Notes: generated by a model from the letters alone, not told the origin. A DNA stretch of 64,000 nt from Simmondsia chinensis (GCA_018398585.1 JAGTTD010000013.1:33903631-33967630); one strand, 5' to 3'. Counted from the first letter of the stretch, positions 33,317 to 45,918 are shown. Numbers and translations: made by a program.

Positions 33317-34310
33317 TGTTAGAATATAGTGTGTACAACGACAATACTGCGTACGAATAATAAGTAAAATACTGCTGTATATTACCCAAAAATTAACTGA
33401 AAATACAGTAAAATTAATGAGATGGTGCTGCTGGAAATTACAGTAAATGACTCAAAAATTACAACAATTTCGAACTAAAAATTGCGGGAAAAAAATGAGA
33501 TATTAGTGTAATTTAAAACAATGGAAACAGTAAACAATTTAACGTTAATTTTGGTGTAATGCAGTGAAATAAGGCAGCAACATTATAACAAAAAACGTAG
33601 TTGAATATTGAACACGACACTAAAAATACTGGAAGAAAGAAGGTAGGTTAGAAAATACCGAAGATACCGTGCCGTGGGAAGTACCACTGTCCTAAAAGAC
33701 GATTTCGCCGCTGCTACGGTGCAAACAGTGTCACCGGCGACCGCCCTCCATGATTTAGACGGTCCGACTGTTAACGTGCACTCGTTAATCGCCGGATAGG
33801 AGCGCCCAAGTACTTTGCCCAAACAGTTTGGATGGATCGAGAAAGAGAGAAAACGAAGAGGAAGATGAAGATTTTTTTCTGGTGCATTTGAAGACCTGGC
33901 ATACATGTATTTATATTGATATAAAATCAGATCTGATGTTTAATGTGGTCTTAGCAACGACTATAAAATGCATGGTTTGGTTAATGTAATGTTGCAACAG
34001 CTACGCACAGCTTTGAATATGCAGTGAATGAAAACAGTAACTGCGTTTGAATGGTAGTGACGATAACGTTGTAATTTTCCATAAAATAAATGTACTCGGT
34101 GTAAAAAACTCACCCACACACTCGCCCGAGCATAGCACGGCACGGCGCGGCGGGCGGTTCCCTCCAATCTTTCACCCAAGGCTTAATTCAAATGAATAAA
34201 AAACACACCCCCTTATAAACCCAACTACCCCTCTCTAAACTACCAATGTGGGATTTGGGGTCTATCACAATGTGAGATATTTAGACTTAGCTTGTATCAT
34301 TTTTCCAACA
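33317..34310 (-). repeat. Copia 3' LTR
   Basis: 994 bp. Contains the same TATAAAT-type promoter region and 5'-leader-like segment as its partner. ORF 33583-33906 lies wholly inside the LTR and is not a gene. Confidence 0.93.
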
Positions 34311-34321
34311 ATCCCCCACAA
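34311..34321 (-). other. Copia polypurine tract
   Basis: The minus strand reads TTGTGGGGGAT directly before the 3' LTR; it would prime plus-strand DNA synthesis. Confidence 0.8.
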
Positions 34322-34906
34322 AAGATACAAGCGAAGGAAAAGAAAGGAATAGACTGGGCAAAGGGAGTTCGGTTTTTCAGCGCCGATGTCTTGCGACTTG
34401 AATCGTCACCTAGTATAACCCAAGTTTAGGACCAACATCTTGCAAGATGACTTTCGTCTTGAACCTCACAAGGAGTTGTATAGTCTTCCACTTGGACACA
34501 TACTGAACTCCAGATCTCGGCAACTCTTGCGGTTTGGCGCGTTTAATCGGCCATGGGCTCGTCCTGGATGTTCATAGGCACTCTAGAAGGCAAGTCTTAA
34601 TCCTTCATAGGGAGCGTTTAGACTCCCACACCTATATCGGTAGATCCCATCAAGTGTGTGTTACCGCACACCACCAAACATATGGATATGGGTCCATTAA
34701 GAGCTAAAGCTCAACCTTACCCTTGGTAACATACAGACAGTGTCCGTCATGTGCAAGTCGTGCTTACACCGCCAACATACGGCATTGGACCCGTCTTCGC
34801 ACTGTCACACCATAGGGAGGGACAACATAAAACACAGTGCATATCTTAAATGAAACTATGACTTTTGACATTGAACCTGATACGCCCAGGTTGGATACAT
34901 CATAGT

Positions 34907-37900
34907 CTATTGGTGTACAGACTTCAGTCCCATCCCCCTCGATGTTCCTACAATCATTTTATGACAAAGGCCTTTTGTCAACGGATCTGCAATATCCTTT
35001 TCAGACTTTATATAGTCTAGTGATATCACTCCACTTTCTAGTAGATCTTTCACGATCTTATGCCTGAGATGATTGTGTCTCCTCTTGCCATTGTAAACCT
35101 TGTTCTTAGCCACAGCAATTGCAGCTTGACTATCACAGTGAAGCGACACTAATGGAGCCGGAAGCCCCCACAATGGCACGTCTCCCAGTAGACTTCTTAG
35201 CCACTCGGCTTCATGACCTGCCAACTCAAGAGCAATAAACTCAGATTCCATAGTAGACGTGGCAGTACAAGATTGCTTAGGTGATTTCCAGGATATAGCA
35301 CCTCCAGCTAGTGTGAACACATATCCACTAGTGGAATTAATTTCATCATTATCAGACACCCAATTGGCGTCGCAATATCCTTCTAATACAGTGGGAAACT
35401 TTCTATAGTGAAGTCCCCAATCCATGGTTCCTTTCAGATATTTAAGCAATCTTTTTAACGCATTCCCATGCTCTTGATTAGGATTATGTGTGTATCTACT
35501 GAGTCTACTTACAGCATATGCAATGTCAGGTCTAGTGTAGTTCATTAGAAATATAACACTACCAATTATCTTGGCATACTCAGATTGGCACATAGTAACA
35601 CCTTTATGTTTAGTTAAATGTACACTGTGATCATAAAGGTGTTCTAACAGGATCAGTATTAACCATATTGAACTTTCTAAGTATCTTTTCAACATAGTAA
35701 GACTGGTTTAGGCTTATGCCTTCTGGAGTTTTCACAATTTTAACTCCTAAAATCACGTCTGCCTCACCCATATCTTTCATTTCAAATTTAGAGCATAGAA
35801 AGTTTTTTGTCTCATTGACAACATTCAAGTCTTTGCCAAATATCGGCATATCATCAACATATAGACAAATTATTACGCATCCATTTGAATCACACTTAGA
35901 GTACACACATGAATCACCATTGGTTACAAGGAAATTATTAGCTACTAACGTGCTGTTAAATTTCTCATGCCATTGTTTAGCTGCCTGTTTGAGATCATAT
36001 AGAGATTTTACAAGTTTACAAACTTTATTTTCATTACCAGGAACAACAAAACCCTCAGGTTGCTTCATGTAAATCTCTTCGTCTGGGTCACCATTAAGGA
36101 ATGCTGTTTTAACATTCATTTGATGCACTACTAAATCATGGATGGACGCAAGGGCGATCAAAGCTCTAATCATGGCAATTTTAGCAACAGGTGAATAAGT
36201 ATCAAAATAATCTAACCCCTGTTTCTGGGTATAACCCTTAGCCACTAACCTCGCCTTAAACTTGTCTATTGTCCCATCAGCCTTCATTTTCTTTCTAAAG
36301 ACCCACTTACAACCTATTGGCTTACAACCTCTAGGAAGGTCTACCAATTCGTATGTATGGTTGCCTAGAATTGATTCTAGTTCACTATTAATGGCTTCTT
36401 TCCAAAAGGTAGAGTCAACTGACCTTATGGCTTCATCATAGGTTTTAGGGTCTTCTTCTAACATATAGACATTTGCAATTTCTTCATCTATGAAATTATC
36501 TTCTAATAGGAAAGTGGTTACAAAGTCAGGTCTAAAGTTGGTTTTTTTTCCTAGCTCTTTTACTTCTCTGAGTTTCATGAGTGTCTATATCGTTAGTATT
36601 ATCATGAATCGCAGTTATATTGTGAGAAGGCAAAGTAGTAGGCTGTGAATCATTAGACTTCAAGGGAAATACATGCTCAAAGAATTCAGCATCTCTAGAT
36701 TCCATGATACTACCACATGCATATGAATCGTTAGATCCCTTAATTAAAAAACGATAAGCAGCACTATGATGAGCATATCCGATGAAAATAGAATCAATAG
36801 TCTTAGGTCCAATTCTGCTATGTTTAAAGTCAGGCAACCCAACCTTAGCTAGACACCTCCACACTTTTAAATATTTTAGATTAGGTGTATAACCTTTCCA
36901 CATTTCGTATGGGGTTTTATCTAATTTCTTATGAGAAACTCTATTAAGTACATGACAAGCGGACAGTATCGCCTCCCCTCACATGTTGTCAGGTAGTCCA
37001 GAACTAATAAGCATAGCATTCATCATACCCTTTAAAGTTCTATTTTTCCTTTCTGCAACACCATTAGACTGTGGGCAGTAGGGTAGGCTTCGCTCATGTA
37101 TTATTCTATTTTCCTCACAAAATCTTTCTAGAGAGGTTGGATCATATTCTCCTCCTCTATCAGAACTAACTCTTTTAATTTTCCTTCCTAATTGATTTTA
37201 AACTTCGGCTTTATATTTTAAAAATATTTCTTCTGCTTCATCTTTAGTACTTAGGAGATATAGCATTGAGTATCTAGAGTGATCATCTACAAAGGTTATG
37301 TAGTATCTTTTTCCACCTCTACTCATTAGGCTTTTATAATCTCCTAAGTCAGTATGAACTAGTTCATGAAGTTCAGTTTGTCTCTCAATGGACTTAAAGG
37401 GTTTTTTGGCATATTTAGCTTCTACACACACTTCACACTTATTAAAGTTGATATCATTGAAGTTAGGGATCATGTTCATTTTCTTAAGCCGTTTAATTGA
37501 TTCAACATTTATATGTCCTTAGCTAGCATGCCACTATTCAAGAGATTCAACAATATAAGCAGAAGATGTACTAGCAGTGTTATTCATGCAAATAGCATCA
37601 AGGACAAACAAGCCACCATTACAAAAATCCTTGCCCACATATTCTCCATTCCTAGTCAGGACTAATTTGTCTGAGTCAAAGGATAATTTCAACCTAGCTT
37701 TGATCAAGAGACTACCTGAAATTAAATTTCTGCGCATATCAGACACATGCAGCACATTCATTAAAGTAGGAAATTTTTCGGAAGTGAGTTTTAAAGTAAT
37801 CTTCCCTTTTCCGAGGATTGGAGTAGCTGCAGAATTGCCCATAAAGACCACATCTCCATCGGAGATCTTGTGGTATTCCTGGAACATGTTTCTTTTTGTG

Positions 37901-38082
37901 CAGATGTGCCTGGTAACCCCGGTATCCACTATCCACTCAGTCAAGTTGTTGACCAGGTTCACCTCTGTGACAACAGCTACAATGTTTTCTGCCTCTACAA
38001 GGTGGGCTTTGTTCTTCGAGTCTTTAGGCTTTTTGCTTTTGCAGTCTTTGGCCATATGTCCATGTTTCCACAATGACAACAA
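34907..38082 (-). pseudogene. Copia pol: protease, integrase, reverse transcriptase, RNase H
   Basis: From 38082 downward: zinc-knuckle end (HGHMAKDCKSKK), protease with DTG instead of the usual DSG (WIVDTGVTRHIC), gag-pre-integrase (FPTLMNVLHVSDMRRNLIS), integrase zinc region and core (CEVCVEAKYAKKPF, LVHTDLGDY, ITFVDDHSRY). Then the reverse transcriptase (36578-35631: WKEAINSELESI, FKARLVAKGYTQKQG, YMKQPEGF, YVDDM) and RNase H (35695-34907: [39 protein letters not shown]). Stops include TGA for a conserved Trp in integrase near 36980, and frameshifts lie near 36560 and 35660. The order integrase before reverse transcriptase defines copia. Confidence 0.92.
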
Positions 38083-38822
38083 TCTCCGAGGAATTTATTG
38101 TTCGGCTTATGAATCTTTCCTCCAGGCTCGAAATTTGGGTGATGCTTTTTTCCTTTGTTCTTGAACCTATCTGCATTACTAGGTCTAGCTTCGACAATAT
38201 TAGCTTTAGAATGATCGGAGTATGCGTACCCCCTGTCCTTAAACCTATTTTCTTCTTCAATTTTTAAGTGGTTTTTTAACTCCCCTAATGTCAAGTCCTT
38301 CTTTTTGTGCATGAGTAAATTTCGGTAATCCTTCCAGGAAGGTGGAATTTTTTCAATTAAAACATACGCTTGAGTTATTTAGCAAATTTTAAGGCCTTCT
38401 GACAAAAGAGTAGTTACAATATTTTCATATTCATGGACTTGTTCAATTATTGGTTTGTTGTCCATAAATTTGAAATCTAACCACTTACTAACTGCATATT
38501 TCCTAGTACCAGCATCATCACCCCCATATTTTTTGTGTAGGGAATCCCAAATCTCTTTTGCCGTGGTTAATTTTACATAGATATCAAATAACCCCTCACT
38601 CATATAATGCAGTAAGTTTCCCCTCCATTCGGTCATCTACGGTGAATTTTTCTTCATAAGCTTTTTTCTCCTTTTCATCTTCAGGTGTCTTTTTCTCGTA
38701 GAGCACGTAATCAAGACATACTAATTGTAGGAAAACAAATTTTTTTGGGACCACCTCTTATAGTTCTTCCCGTCAAGAGGCTCAACTTTAGACATGTCGG
38801 GAAAGGGTATTTTTGTCGCCAT
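37995..38822 (-). pseudogene. Copia gag
   Basis: Starts at ATG 38822 (MATKIPFPDMSKVEPLDGKN). A one-base loss in an A-run near 38743 shifts the frame; the next block is YVLYEKKTPEDEKEKKAYEE. Then LFDIYVKLTTAKEIWDSLHK, LTLGELKNHLKIEEENR and a zinc knuckle near 38070 split by another frameshift. It would form the capsid, but is no longer one reading frame. Confidence 0.88.
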
Positions 38823-38834
38823 GTTCAAGTACGT

Positions 38835-38853
38835 CAGAAATCGTCTTTTAGAT
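38835..38853 (-). other. Unusual copia primer-binding site, complementary to its own LTR
   Basis: Directly after the 5' LTR the sense strand reads ATCTAAAAGACGATTTCTG. This is not the initiator-Met site TGGTATCAGAGC used by the other elements here. Sixteen nt of it (38837-38852) are perfectly complementary to sense-strand LTR sequence at 39228-39243. See findings. Confidence 0.7.
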
Positions 38854-39860
38854 TGTTAGAATATAGTGTGTATAACAACAATACTGCATAGGAATAATAA
38901 GTAAAATACTGTTGTATATTACCCAAAAATTAACCGAAAATACAGTAAAATTAACGAGATGGTGCTGTTGGAAATTACAGTAAATGACTCAAAAATTACA
39001 GCAATTTCGAACTAAAAATTGCAGGAAAAAAATGAGATATTAGTGTAATTTAAAACAGTGGAAATAGTAAACAATTTAACGTTAATTTCGGTGTAATGCG
39101 GTGAAATAAAGCAGCAATGTTGTAACAAAAAACGTCGTCGAATATTGAACACGACACTAAAAATACCGAAAGAAAGAAGGTAGGTTAAAAAATACCGAAT
39201 ATACCGTGCCGTGGGAAGTACCACTGTTCTAAAAGACGATTTCGCCGCTGCTACGGTGCAAACAGTGTCACCCGCGATCGCCGTCCAGGATTTACATGGT
39301 CCGACTGTTAACGTGCACTCGCTAATCGCCGGGTAGGAGCGCCCAAGTACTTTGCCCAAACAGTTTGGATGGATCGAGAAAGAGAGAAAACGAAGAGGAA
39401 GATGAAGATTTTTTTCTGGTGCATTTGAAGGCCTGGCATACATGTATTTATACTGATGTATAATCAGATCTGGTGTTTAATGTGGTATTAGCAACGACTA
39501 TAAAACGCATGGTCTGGTTAATGTAATGTTGCAACAGCTTGTAACGCACGCACAGCTTTGAATATGCAGTGAATGAAAACAGTAACTGCGTTTGAATGGT
39601 AGTGACGATAACATTGTAATTTTCAGTAAAATAAATATACTCGGTGTAAAAAACTCACCCACACCCTTGCCCGAGCACGGCTCGGCAAGCGGGTGGCGCG
39701 CGTGTGGTTCCCTCCATTCTTTCACCTAAGGCTTAATTCAAATTAATAAAAAACACACTCCCTTATAAACCCAACTACCCCCCTCTAAACTACCAACGTG
39801 GGATTTTGGTTCTATCACAATGTGAGATATTTAGACTTAGCTTGTATTATTTTTCTAACA
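38854..39860 (-). repeat. Copia 5' LTR
   Basis: 1007 bp. On the sense (minus) strand a TATA-like TATAAATA is at about 39443-39450, so transcription would begin near 39420 and the LTR would supply about 560 nt of leader. Confidence 0.92.
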
Positions 39861-39865
39861 TGCCC

Positions 39866-41500
39866 TTGTTCGAGCTTTAGATTTGTTCTATTAGAGTTTT
39901 GCTCTGTTCATACCCTCGATTTCCTATGTTTTGCTAATTAATTTGCTAGGAAACTTGGTTATAAAGCAACTGTAAATTTAATTAAATGCATGGTGGCAGG
40001 GGTTGCTAGTAATACCGTATTGTGAATTCATATGAATTTTCTTTGCATAATCGCCTTCCTTTTTTTTTTTTTTTTAATAAAAAGGTTTCTCTACACACTA
40101 ATAAAGCGACTACCCTATCTGTTTTTGTGCTTTTTAGGTTGGGATTTTTTGAATATATAGTCTCTTTGTAGGGTTATAATCTTGAAGGGGTAAGGCTACA
40201 AACTTCTTACCCCCTCGGATCTTGTATTAGCGGGAGCTCTTGTGGTACTGGATTTTTTGTTTTTGTTGTCTCTCCACACTAATTATGTACAATAACCAAT
40301 GTTATAAGAGTCATATTTATTTATCCAATTTGTGTATACCATATGTTAGAGATGATATATTCCAATTTTACTGAACTTTGAAAGAAGGAAGAGAACTCCA
40401 ATAAATATAAGATGCAAATTAAAGAAGAAAGTCAAAAGACAAAATGTAAACTAGATCCAAATGTTGAATTGCATATCGAGATTACAGCTAGAAATGTAGT
40501 TTGTAAAGAATCCCAATTTTGTTAGGAGGTCCACACCGGTGGTTATTCTAAGGGAGCCTATACCACATCTGGATAGGCCGTGGCAATCAATTTGTGTGGG
40601 TCCTCCAAATAGTAGTAGAGGGAGATGTCGGATGTCCAAGTTCTTTATCCCATGTAGAAGATTTAGCAATAAGTGAGTTACTTTATATACTCTCATTGGC
40701 TTGAAAAAGTATTGAGGACCTTGGTTGGGCCCTAGGGACAATATGCATGCATCCCCAAGTGTGATGTGGTACGAATTTTTTTCAATCTTGAATTTTGTTT
40801 AATGGCTTTTTGACAAACGTTGAAAAAATCATTTCTTGGTTGAAAATCTGGGCTTTATATTGACTGTCACAATATTCGACCACTCCACCGCATTCACCGT
40901 TTCCTTCTACAACAGTCAGATTTTTTTCCATTTCTTTAACTGTCTGATTACTCCCATTGGGTAGATCTTTGGCTTATAAGTTGGCTATCTTTGAACCTTG
41001 AAAAACACACAAAACTTATGTTCTCTTATATTGCTTCTCCGCCTTTCCATACATACTTCTCTGGAGGATGTTCTTATCCATATTACTGAGAATAACAAGG
41101 CATATTTTAGTGCTCCACACAAGAGTCAACTTTGGTGTTGGACATTGAATTAATCCAAAGAGTCAAGATATCATATGTTCCTCTTGTACTACTACAAAGG
41201 CAGAAATGACTTGGAGCAGTAGTAAACTCCACAACGCTTTTGCTCTTTGGTTTGATCTTCGATTCACTAATTTCGGTTTTCTTTTTGATTAACTACCCAT
41301 GTCGATTGCTTTTGTTTGATATTGAGGTGTTTGAATATAGCTCGAGTTTGGGATTGTCTTTGTTCTTGCTCGTGTTTGATTCTGTTCGAGTTCACTAGTT
41401 TGAATCTTTCCAAGCTCAAGGTTCCCCCAATTCAAACTTGAGATTTGTCCTGTCTGAGTTTTGCTCTGTTCATACCCTCAATTTCCTATTTTGTATAAAT
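39866..41500. repeat. Segmental repeat unit, copy 2
   Basis: Follows copy 1 in order: 'tttgctaattaatttgctagg', 'gcatggtggcaggggttgct', a SINE body (40130-40270), then 'aactccaataaatataagatg', 'actttatatactctcattgg', 'ggctatctttgaaccttg' and 'ccatacatacttctct'. It lacks the gypsy-family LTR present in copy 1. No gene. Confidence 0.6.
40130..40270 (+). mobile_element. SINE 3' body
   Basis: 'taggttgggattttttgaa', 'cttgaaggggtaaggctaca', 'gcgggagctcttgtggtact' and a T/TTG-rich tail. No 5S head. It is absent from copy 1 of the segment, so it inserted after the duplication. Confidence 0.55.
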
Positions 41501-41504
41501 TGTG

Positions 41505-42230
41505 CTTATTTAAGAGCGTGTCTTAGCAAAAGCGGCAATTAGGTCATTTGGGTTGGGTTCGGGTGTACCAATTAGGGTTTGGGTCATTTCGAGTCTGTAA
41601 TAAACTCGATCGGGTCGACCCATTTAAGCTCAACTCAATTTCGGGTTTTATATATACTCGGGTTGGGTTGGGTCTAGGTCAAGTTATTTCAAGTTCAGGT
41701 CACTTTAATTTCCGGTGATATTGGGTTCGGGTCAATTTTAGGTCGGGTTGGAAGGGTTTTGGGTCATCGCAATCCTACTATTTGGTGCCTTGCTGGTATG
41801 AACCATTTCCAAAAGTTTATATTATACTCCAAATTATTTCTATTTTTTACCAACATATTAAATACAGGTGCTCAATGAATTCTTATGAAGTTAAATTGTA
41901 CTCCTAATGAGTAATAACTCCCATTGAAAGAACTTGATTGATTCGGGTTTCAGGTTTGGTTGGGTTTCGGTTCAGGTCATTTTGGGTCAGGTAGATTTAG
42001 GTCAATGGCGGGTCGGGTTGGGTCGGGTCAAATTGAGTATCGGGTTATTTTCAGATTAGGCAAAGAACGGGTCGGATTAGTTGCATGTTAGATCATTTTA
42101 ACTTCGTGATCAATTATTTAAGAAAAATTTTCAATTCAAGTTGGGTTGATTTATGGGATTTTCAAGTCGGCTTTTTGAATCAGGTTGGATTTGTCACGTC
42201 TATGTCTCGGTACTTGCTGAAGGGATTTTG
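41505..42230. repeat. GGGTTCGGGTC-rich dispersed repeat
   Basis: Many variants of 'gggttgggtcgggtca' run through the region; the complementary type (gacccgacccaa) is at 58150-58640. Probably a decayed hAT-type element; ends not resolved. It interrupts the segmental repeat between copies 2 and 3. Confidence 0.5.
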
Positions 42231-42231
42231 T

Positions 42232-42551
42232 TTGTATAGAACTAATTTAGGGGTCATTTTTTAAGATTTCTTTTCTTATCTTTTGCTAATTAATTTTCTG
42301 GGAAATTTGCTATTAAAGCGACTAATAAATTTAATTATATATGTATGATGGTAAGGGTTAGTTGCAAATAATACCCACATGTAAATCCAAATGACTTGCT
42401 TTGCATGGTCTCCTTCCTGGCCTTTTTTTATGGGTTCCCTATACGTTAATTATCTTCGGTGTTCGGATTATTTTTGCTACCTACTTCGGGTGTTTTTCTT
42501 TGTCTTTGTAAATTCTCTTAATAAATTGAATTCTTTGAAGTTGCCAATAAT
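42232..42551. repeat. Segmental repeat unit, copy 3 (partial)
   Basis: 'ggggtcattttttaagatt', 'ttgctaattaattttctggg', 'attaaagcgactaataaat' and 'catggtctccttcctgg' match the first 300 bp of copies 1 and 2. It is cut by the gypsy insertion at 42557. Confidence 0.6.
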
Positions 42552-42556
42552 CATGG

Positions 42557-43075
42557 CGATGCATCGCGTGATAGGGAAAATTAGGCAACGGGAAGGTTCA
42601 ACAGCCTTCCCTTTTGAATTTTATTATTATTGGAATAAAATTAGCAAAAGAGGTTCATAAGCTCGTTTCTCACAGGTCGAGAAATTGAGGTTACAAAAAA
42701 AAAAAAAAAATGGGGAAAACAATTTATTGGAATTTCTAATTGGCTACCTTCTAAACTAGCATAACCTCCTTTTATATAGATGAGGAATTTCAATTCAAAT
42801 TCAAAATCAGATCTAGACCTAATTAAGGAAATAAATCAACTAACAAAGGATAAATCAAAACTAAGAAAAGAATTAATTTGTTGAGTCGGAAATCAGCCAA
42901 AACCGTCCTTGAATCAAGCCGGAAATCCCGCAAGGTCTTCAATCGCATATGACCAGGGATGGCGCCAAGAATTGGTCACACCAAGTTACTTCGCGCCTAG
43001 TACTCACCCTGCGTGCCGCTGCCGTAGACCTACTTCCACCAAGCTGGGGTCTAGGCGCCTCAGCTCGTTGCATCA
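42557..43075 (-). repeat. Gypsy 3' LTR
   Basis: 519 bp; sense strand begins TGATGCAACGAGC. The pol frame runs 16 nt into it and stops at TGA 43062-43060. Confidence 0.93.
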
Positions 43076-45918
43076 TCCTCCCTGGGTTGGAGAGAATTCG
43101 CCCTCGAATTTGACTGGGGATCAACACTGATATTTTCGCCAAAGTAAGGGTTGTGATGCTTGACGTTAAAAATATCTGAAGTTCGCATACCAAACGGAAA
43201 CTATAGTCGGTAAGCGTTGTCGTTGATCTTCTCAAGGACCGTCAATGGCCCTATATTGCGAGCTGAGAGCTTATTATATTCTCAAGCCGAAAAGCGCGCT
43301 CGTGTTAGAATAGCCCACACCTTCTCTCCAATTTGGAGCTGAATTTTCCGTCGCCTGTTGTCACGATTGTCCTTGTACTTGGCATTAACCTTCAACAACT
43401 GCGCTCTTGTCTGCTCGTGAATGCTTTGAAGGGAATTTATGAATTCTTCAGCCTTACCATGGGGGCGAGCTAAGTCCGGGACAGGAGCCAAGTCAATGGG
43501 AGATCGTGGAATGAATCCGTAGACAACTTGGAATGGTGTGAACCCCGTGCTTTGGTTCACTGAGCTATTGTAAGTGAATTCAACTTGGTGAAGCTTCACT
43601 GCCCAACTCTTGAGGTTCTCTGCCAACGAGCATCGGAGTATGTTCCCCAAGCAACGGTTGGTGACCTCAGTTTGGCCATCGGTTTGCGGGTGATGGACCA
43701 TGCTGAAGGAGAGTGTGGTGTTCGCCAACTTCCAAAGGCTCCGCTAGAAGTGATTGACGAACCAAACGTTTCTATTAGATACAAGGCTAGATGGTAAGCC
43801 ATGGAGCTTATAGACATCTTTGAAGTAAAGACTTGCAATGTGCGTGGCTTTCTTGCATCCAATGAAATGAGCCATTTTCGAAAATCAATCAACAACAACA
43901 AAAATGGAGTCAATCCCGCCAACTATCCGTGGCAACTCCAATACGAAGTCGATCCTCACGTCTATCCACGGTTGATCCGGTACTGGTAACGGTAAGTAGA
44001 GACCCACATTCGTCATTCCACCCTTAGGGATCTGACAAGTGCAGTACCGCTTGACGAATCTCTCAACTTCCTCGGGTATTGTGGGCCAAAAGTAGGTGGC
44101 CGTAATAAGCTTCAGTGTCTTGTCCCTACCAACATGTCCGAAGTTGTGCTTTTCTTCTATGATTTTCTGGCGCCAACTCGAGTTTGGGACACACAGTTGA
44201 TTCCCTTTGAACAAGAAACCATCGTGGAGCGAGTAATCCAGTACTGGTCCTAGCTAGGCATCTCACCAAATGCTGCTCAAGGTGGGATCATCACGGTACA
44301 TGTCTTTGAAGTGCTTGAATCCAGTAACCTCAGTCTTGCATTGTGTTAGGATCATGGCCCTTCTACTTAAGGCGTCAGCCACCTTATTCATTGCGCCAGA
44401 AGTATGCTTCATTGAGAAGTGAAAGAGTTGAATGAAACCCGCCCACTTTGCATGCCTCTCTAACAACTTTTCTTGACTATTGATAAACTTCAGGGCTATG
44501 TTGTCCGAGTATAGAATAAACTCGCGGTTTGCCAGATAAGACTTCCAATGCCGAAGCACACTGACCAAAGCATAAAACTCTAAGTCGTATGTTGAATACC
44601 TCAACTTACTCCCATGAAGCTTCTCACTGAAGAAAGCAATTGGCCATCCTTCTTGACTTATGACGGCGCCAATGCCAACCTTTGAAGCGTCGGTGTCCAG
44701 CTCAAAGGTCTTCTGAAAATCTGGTAAGGCCAACACTGGGGCTGTGATTAACTTCTCTTTGATGATGGCAAAAGCAGATGCAACTTCAAGCGTCCACACA
44801 AAAGAACCCTTCTTAAGGCAGTCTGTGATTGGCAACATGATGGAGCTAAAGCCAGGAACTAAGCGCCTGTAGAATGTCGCCAACCCATGGAAGCTTCGAA
44901 CTTTGCTAACGGTCTTTGGTGGCGGCTAGTCATGGATAACTGCTATCTTGCCTTCATCAACGGAAATGCTGTCCTTGGTAACAACGTAGCCAAGGAAGGT
45001 TACCTTCTCTCTCGTAAACTCACACTTCTTCAATGTTGCGAACAAACGTTGAACTCTCAAAGTATGAAGAACTTCCTTCAAATGATCGATATGTTCACCA
45101 CGACTACGACTGTAAATTAAAATGTCATCAAAATAGAAGACAATGAACTTGCCAATAAATGGACGTAATACCTGATTCATGAACCTCATGAAGGTACTAG
45201 GGGCGTTGGAGAGACCGAATGGCATAACCAACCACTCGTAGAGACCCCCTCTTGTTTTATAGGCTGTCTTCTATTCATCCCCAAGAGATATACGGATTTG
45301 ATGATAGCCACTCTGGAGGTCTAACTTGGTGAATACCGTAGCGCGTTGTAGCTGGTCTAATAGATCATCAAGTCTTGGAATGGGAAAATGATATCACATA
45401 GTTATTTTGGTTATGGCTCTGTTGTCCACACACATACGCCAACTCCCATCTTTCTTTGGCGTTAGTAAGGCCGGAACAGCGTAAGGGCTCAAGCTCTCCC
45501 TGATGAAGCCTCTAGCAAGCAACTCTTCAACTTGGCATCTGAGCTCTTCATGCTCAGAAGAACTCATGCGGTAATGAAGCTTGTTCGGTAAAGATGAGCT
45601 GGGAACCCGATCAATCCTGTGCTGGATGTCACACAAAGGCAGTAGTGTAGCTGGTAACTCCTCCAGGAATACATCAATATACTCCTCGAACAAAGGCATG
45701 ACTTCACTTGGTAACTTTTGGGGAACAACTTCAGCTTCCTCCCCAATCAAAACAAACACAACCATGGTGGTGCCAACTTCTTTGGCAAACATGGCGCGAC
45801 CCTGCACATTTGGATGTTGAGCTTCAGAAGTCTTATGTCTCCCTTCTCTCTTTGGTAGCAGTAATGTCATAACCCCGTCATATAGAAAGCTACACGTGTT
45901 TCGCCTTCCATCATGCAC
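43060..45918 (-). pseudogene. Gypsy pol: reverse transcriptase, RNase H, integrase
   Basis: Reverse transcriptase starts with [14 protein letters not shown] and [20 protein letters not shown] (45394-45918), then WLVMPFGLSNAPSTFMRFMN and the catalytic YFDDILIYS (44926-45231). RNase H has ELDTDASKVGIGAVISQEG and HSDN-like YSDNIALKF (44263-44883). The integrase zinc region has HNFGHVGRDKTLKLI and CTCQIPKGG (43885-44214); the core ends HHPQTDGQTEVTNRCLG (43282-43728). The tail reads SDIFNVKHHNPYFGENI and ends with DDATS just inside the LTR. I see no chromodomain. At least four stops or frameshifts separate the blocks. Confidence 0.9.
43076..43085 (-). other. Gypsy polypurine tract
   Basis: CCAGGGAGGA on the minus strand, directly before the 3' LTR. 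Confidence 0.8.

Larger units (their letters stand above)
33317..39860 (-). mobile_element. Complete, decayed Ty1-copia retrotransposon, target duplication TGCCC
   Basis: LTRs at 33317-34310 and 38854-39860 begin TGTTAGAATATAGTG on the plus strand and end CCAACA or CTAACA. The flanks 33312-33316 and 39861-39865 are both TGCCC. The coding strand is minus: gag, protease, integrase, reverse transcriptase, RNase H in copia order. A purine tract (TTGTGGGGGAT) lies at 34311-34321. In the first 120 bp the two LTRs differ at about 8 positions, so the insertion is not recent. Frameshifts and stops make it non-autonomous today. It is inserted into the segmental repeat. Confidence 0.95.

Noticed and set aside
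33583..33906. 107-codon ORF, repeated as 143 codons at 39012-39443
   Set aside because: Both lie in the antisense strand of the copia LTRs, so they are duplicated because the LTRs are duplicated.
36532..38312. Plus-strand ORFs at 37577-38164 and 35716-36072
   Set aside because: They are antisense shadows of copia gag-pol, whose minus-strand domains are clear.
41505..42230. Interstitial telomere repeat (GGGTTxGGGT)
   Set aside because: The motif is irregular and does not fit TTTAGGG; it matches a dispersed plant repeat also seen inverted at 58150-58640.
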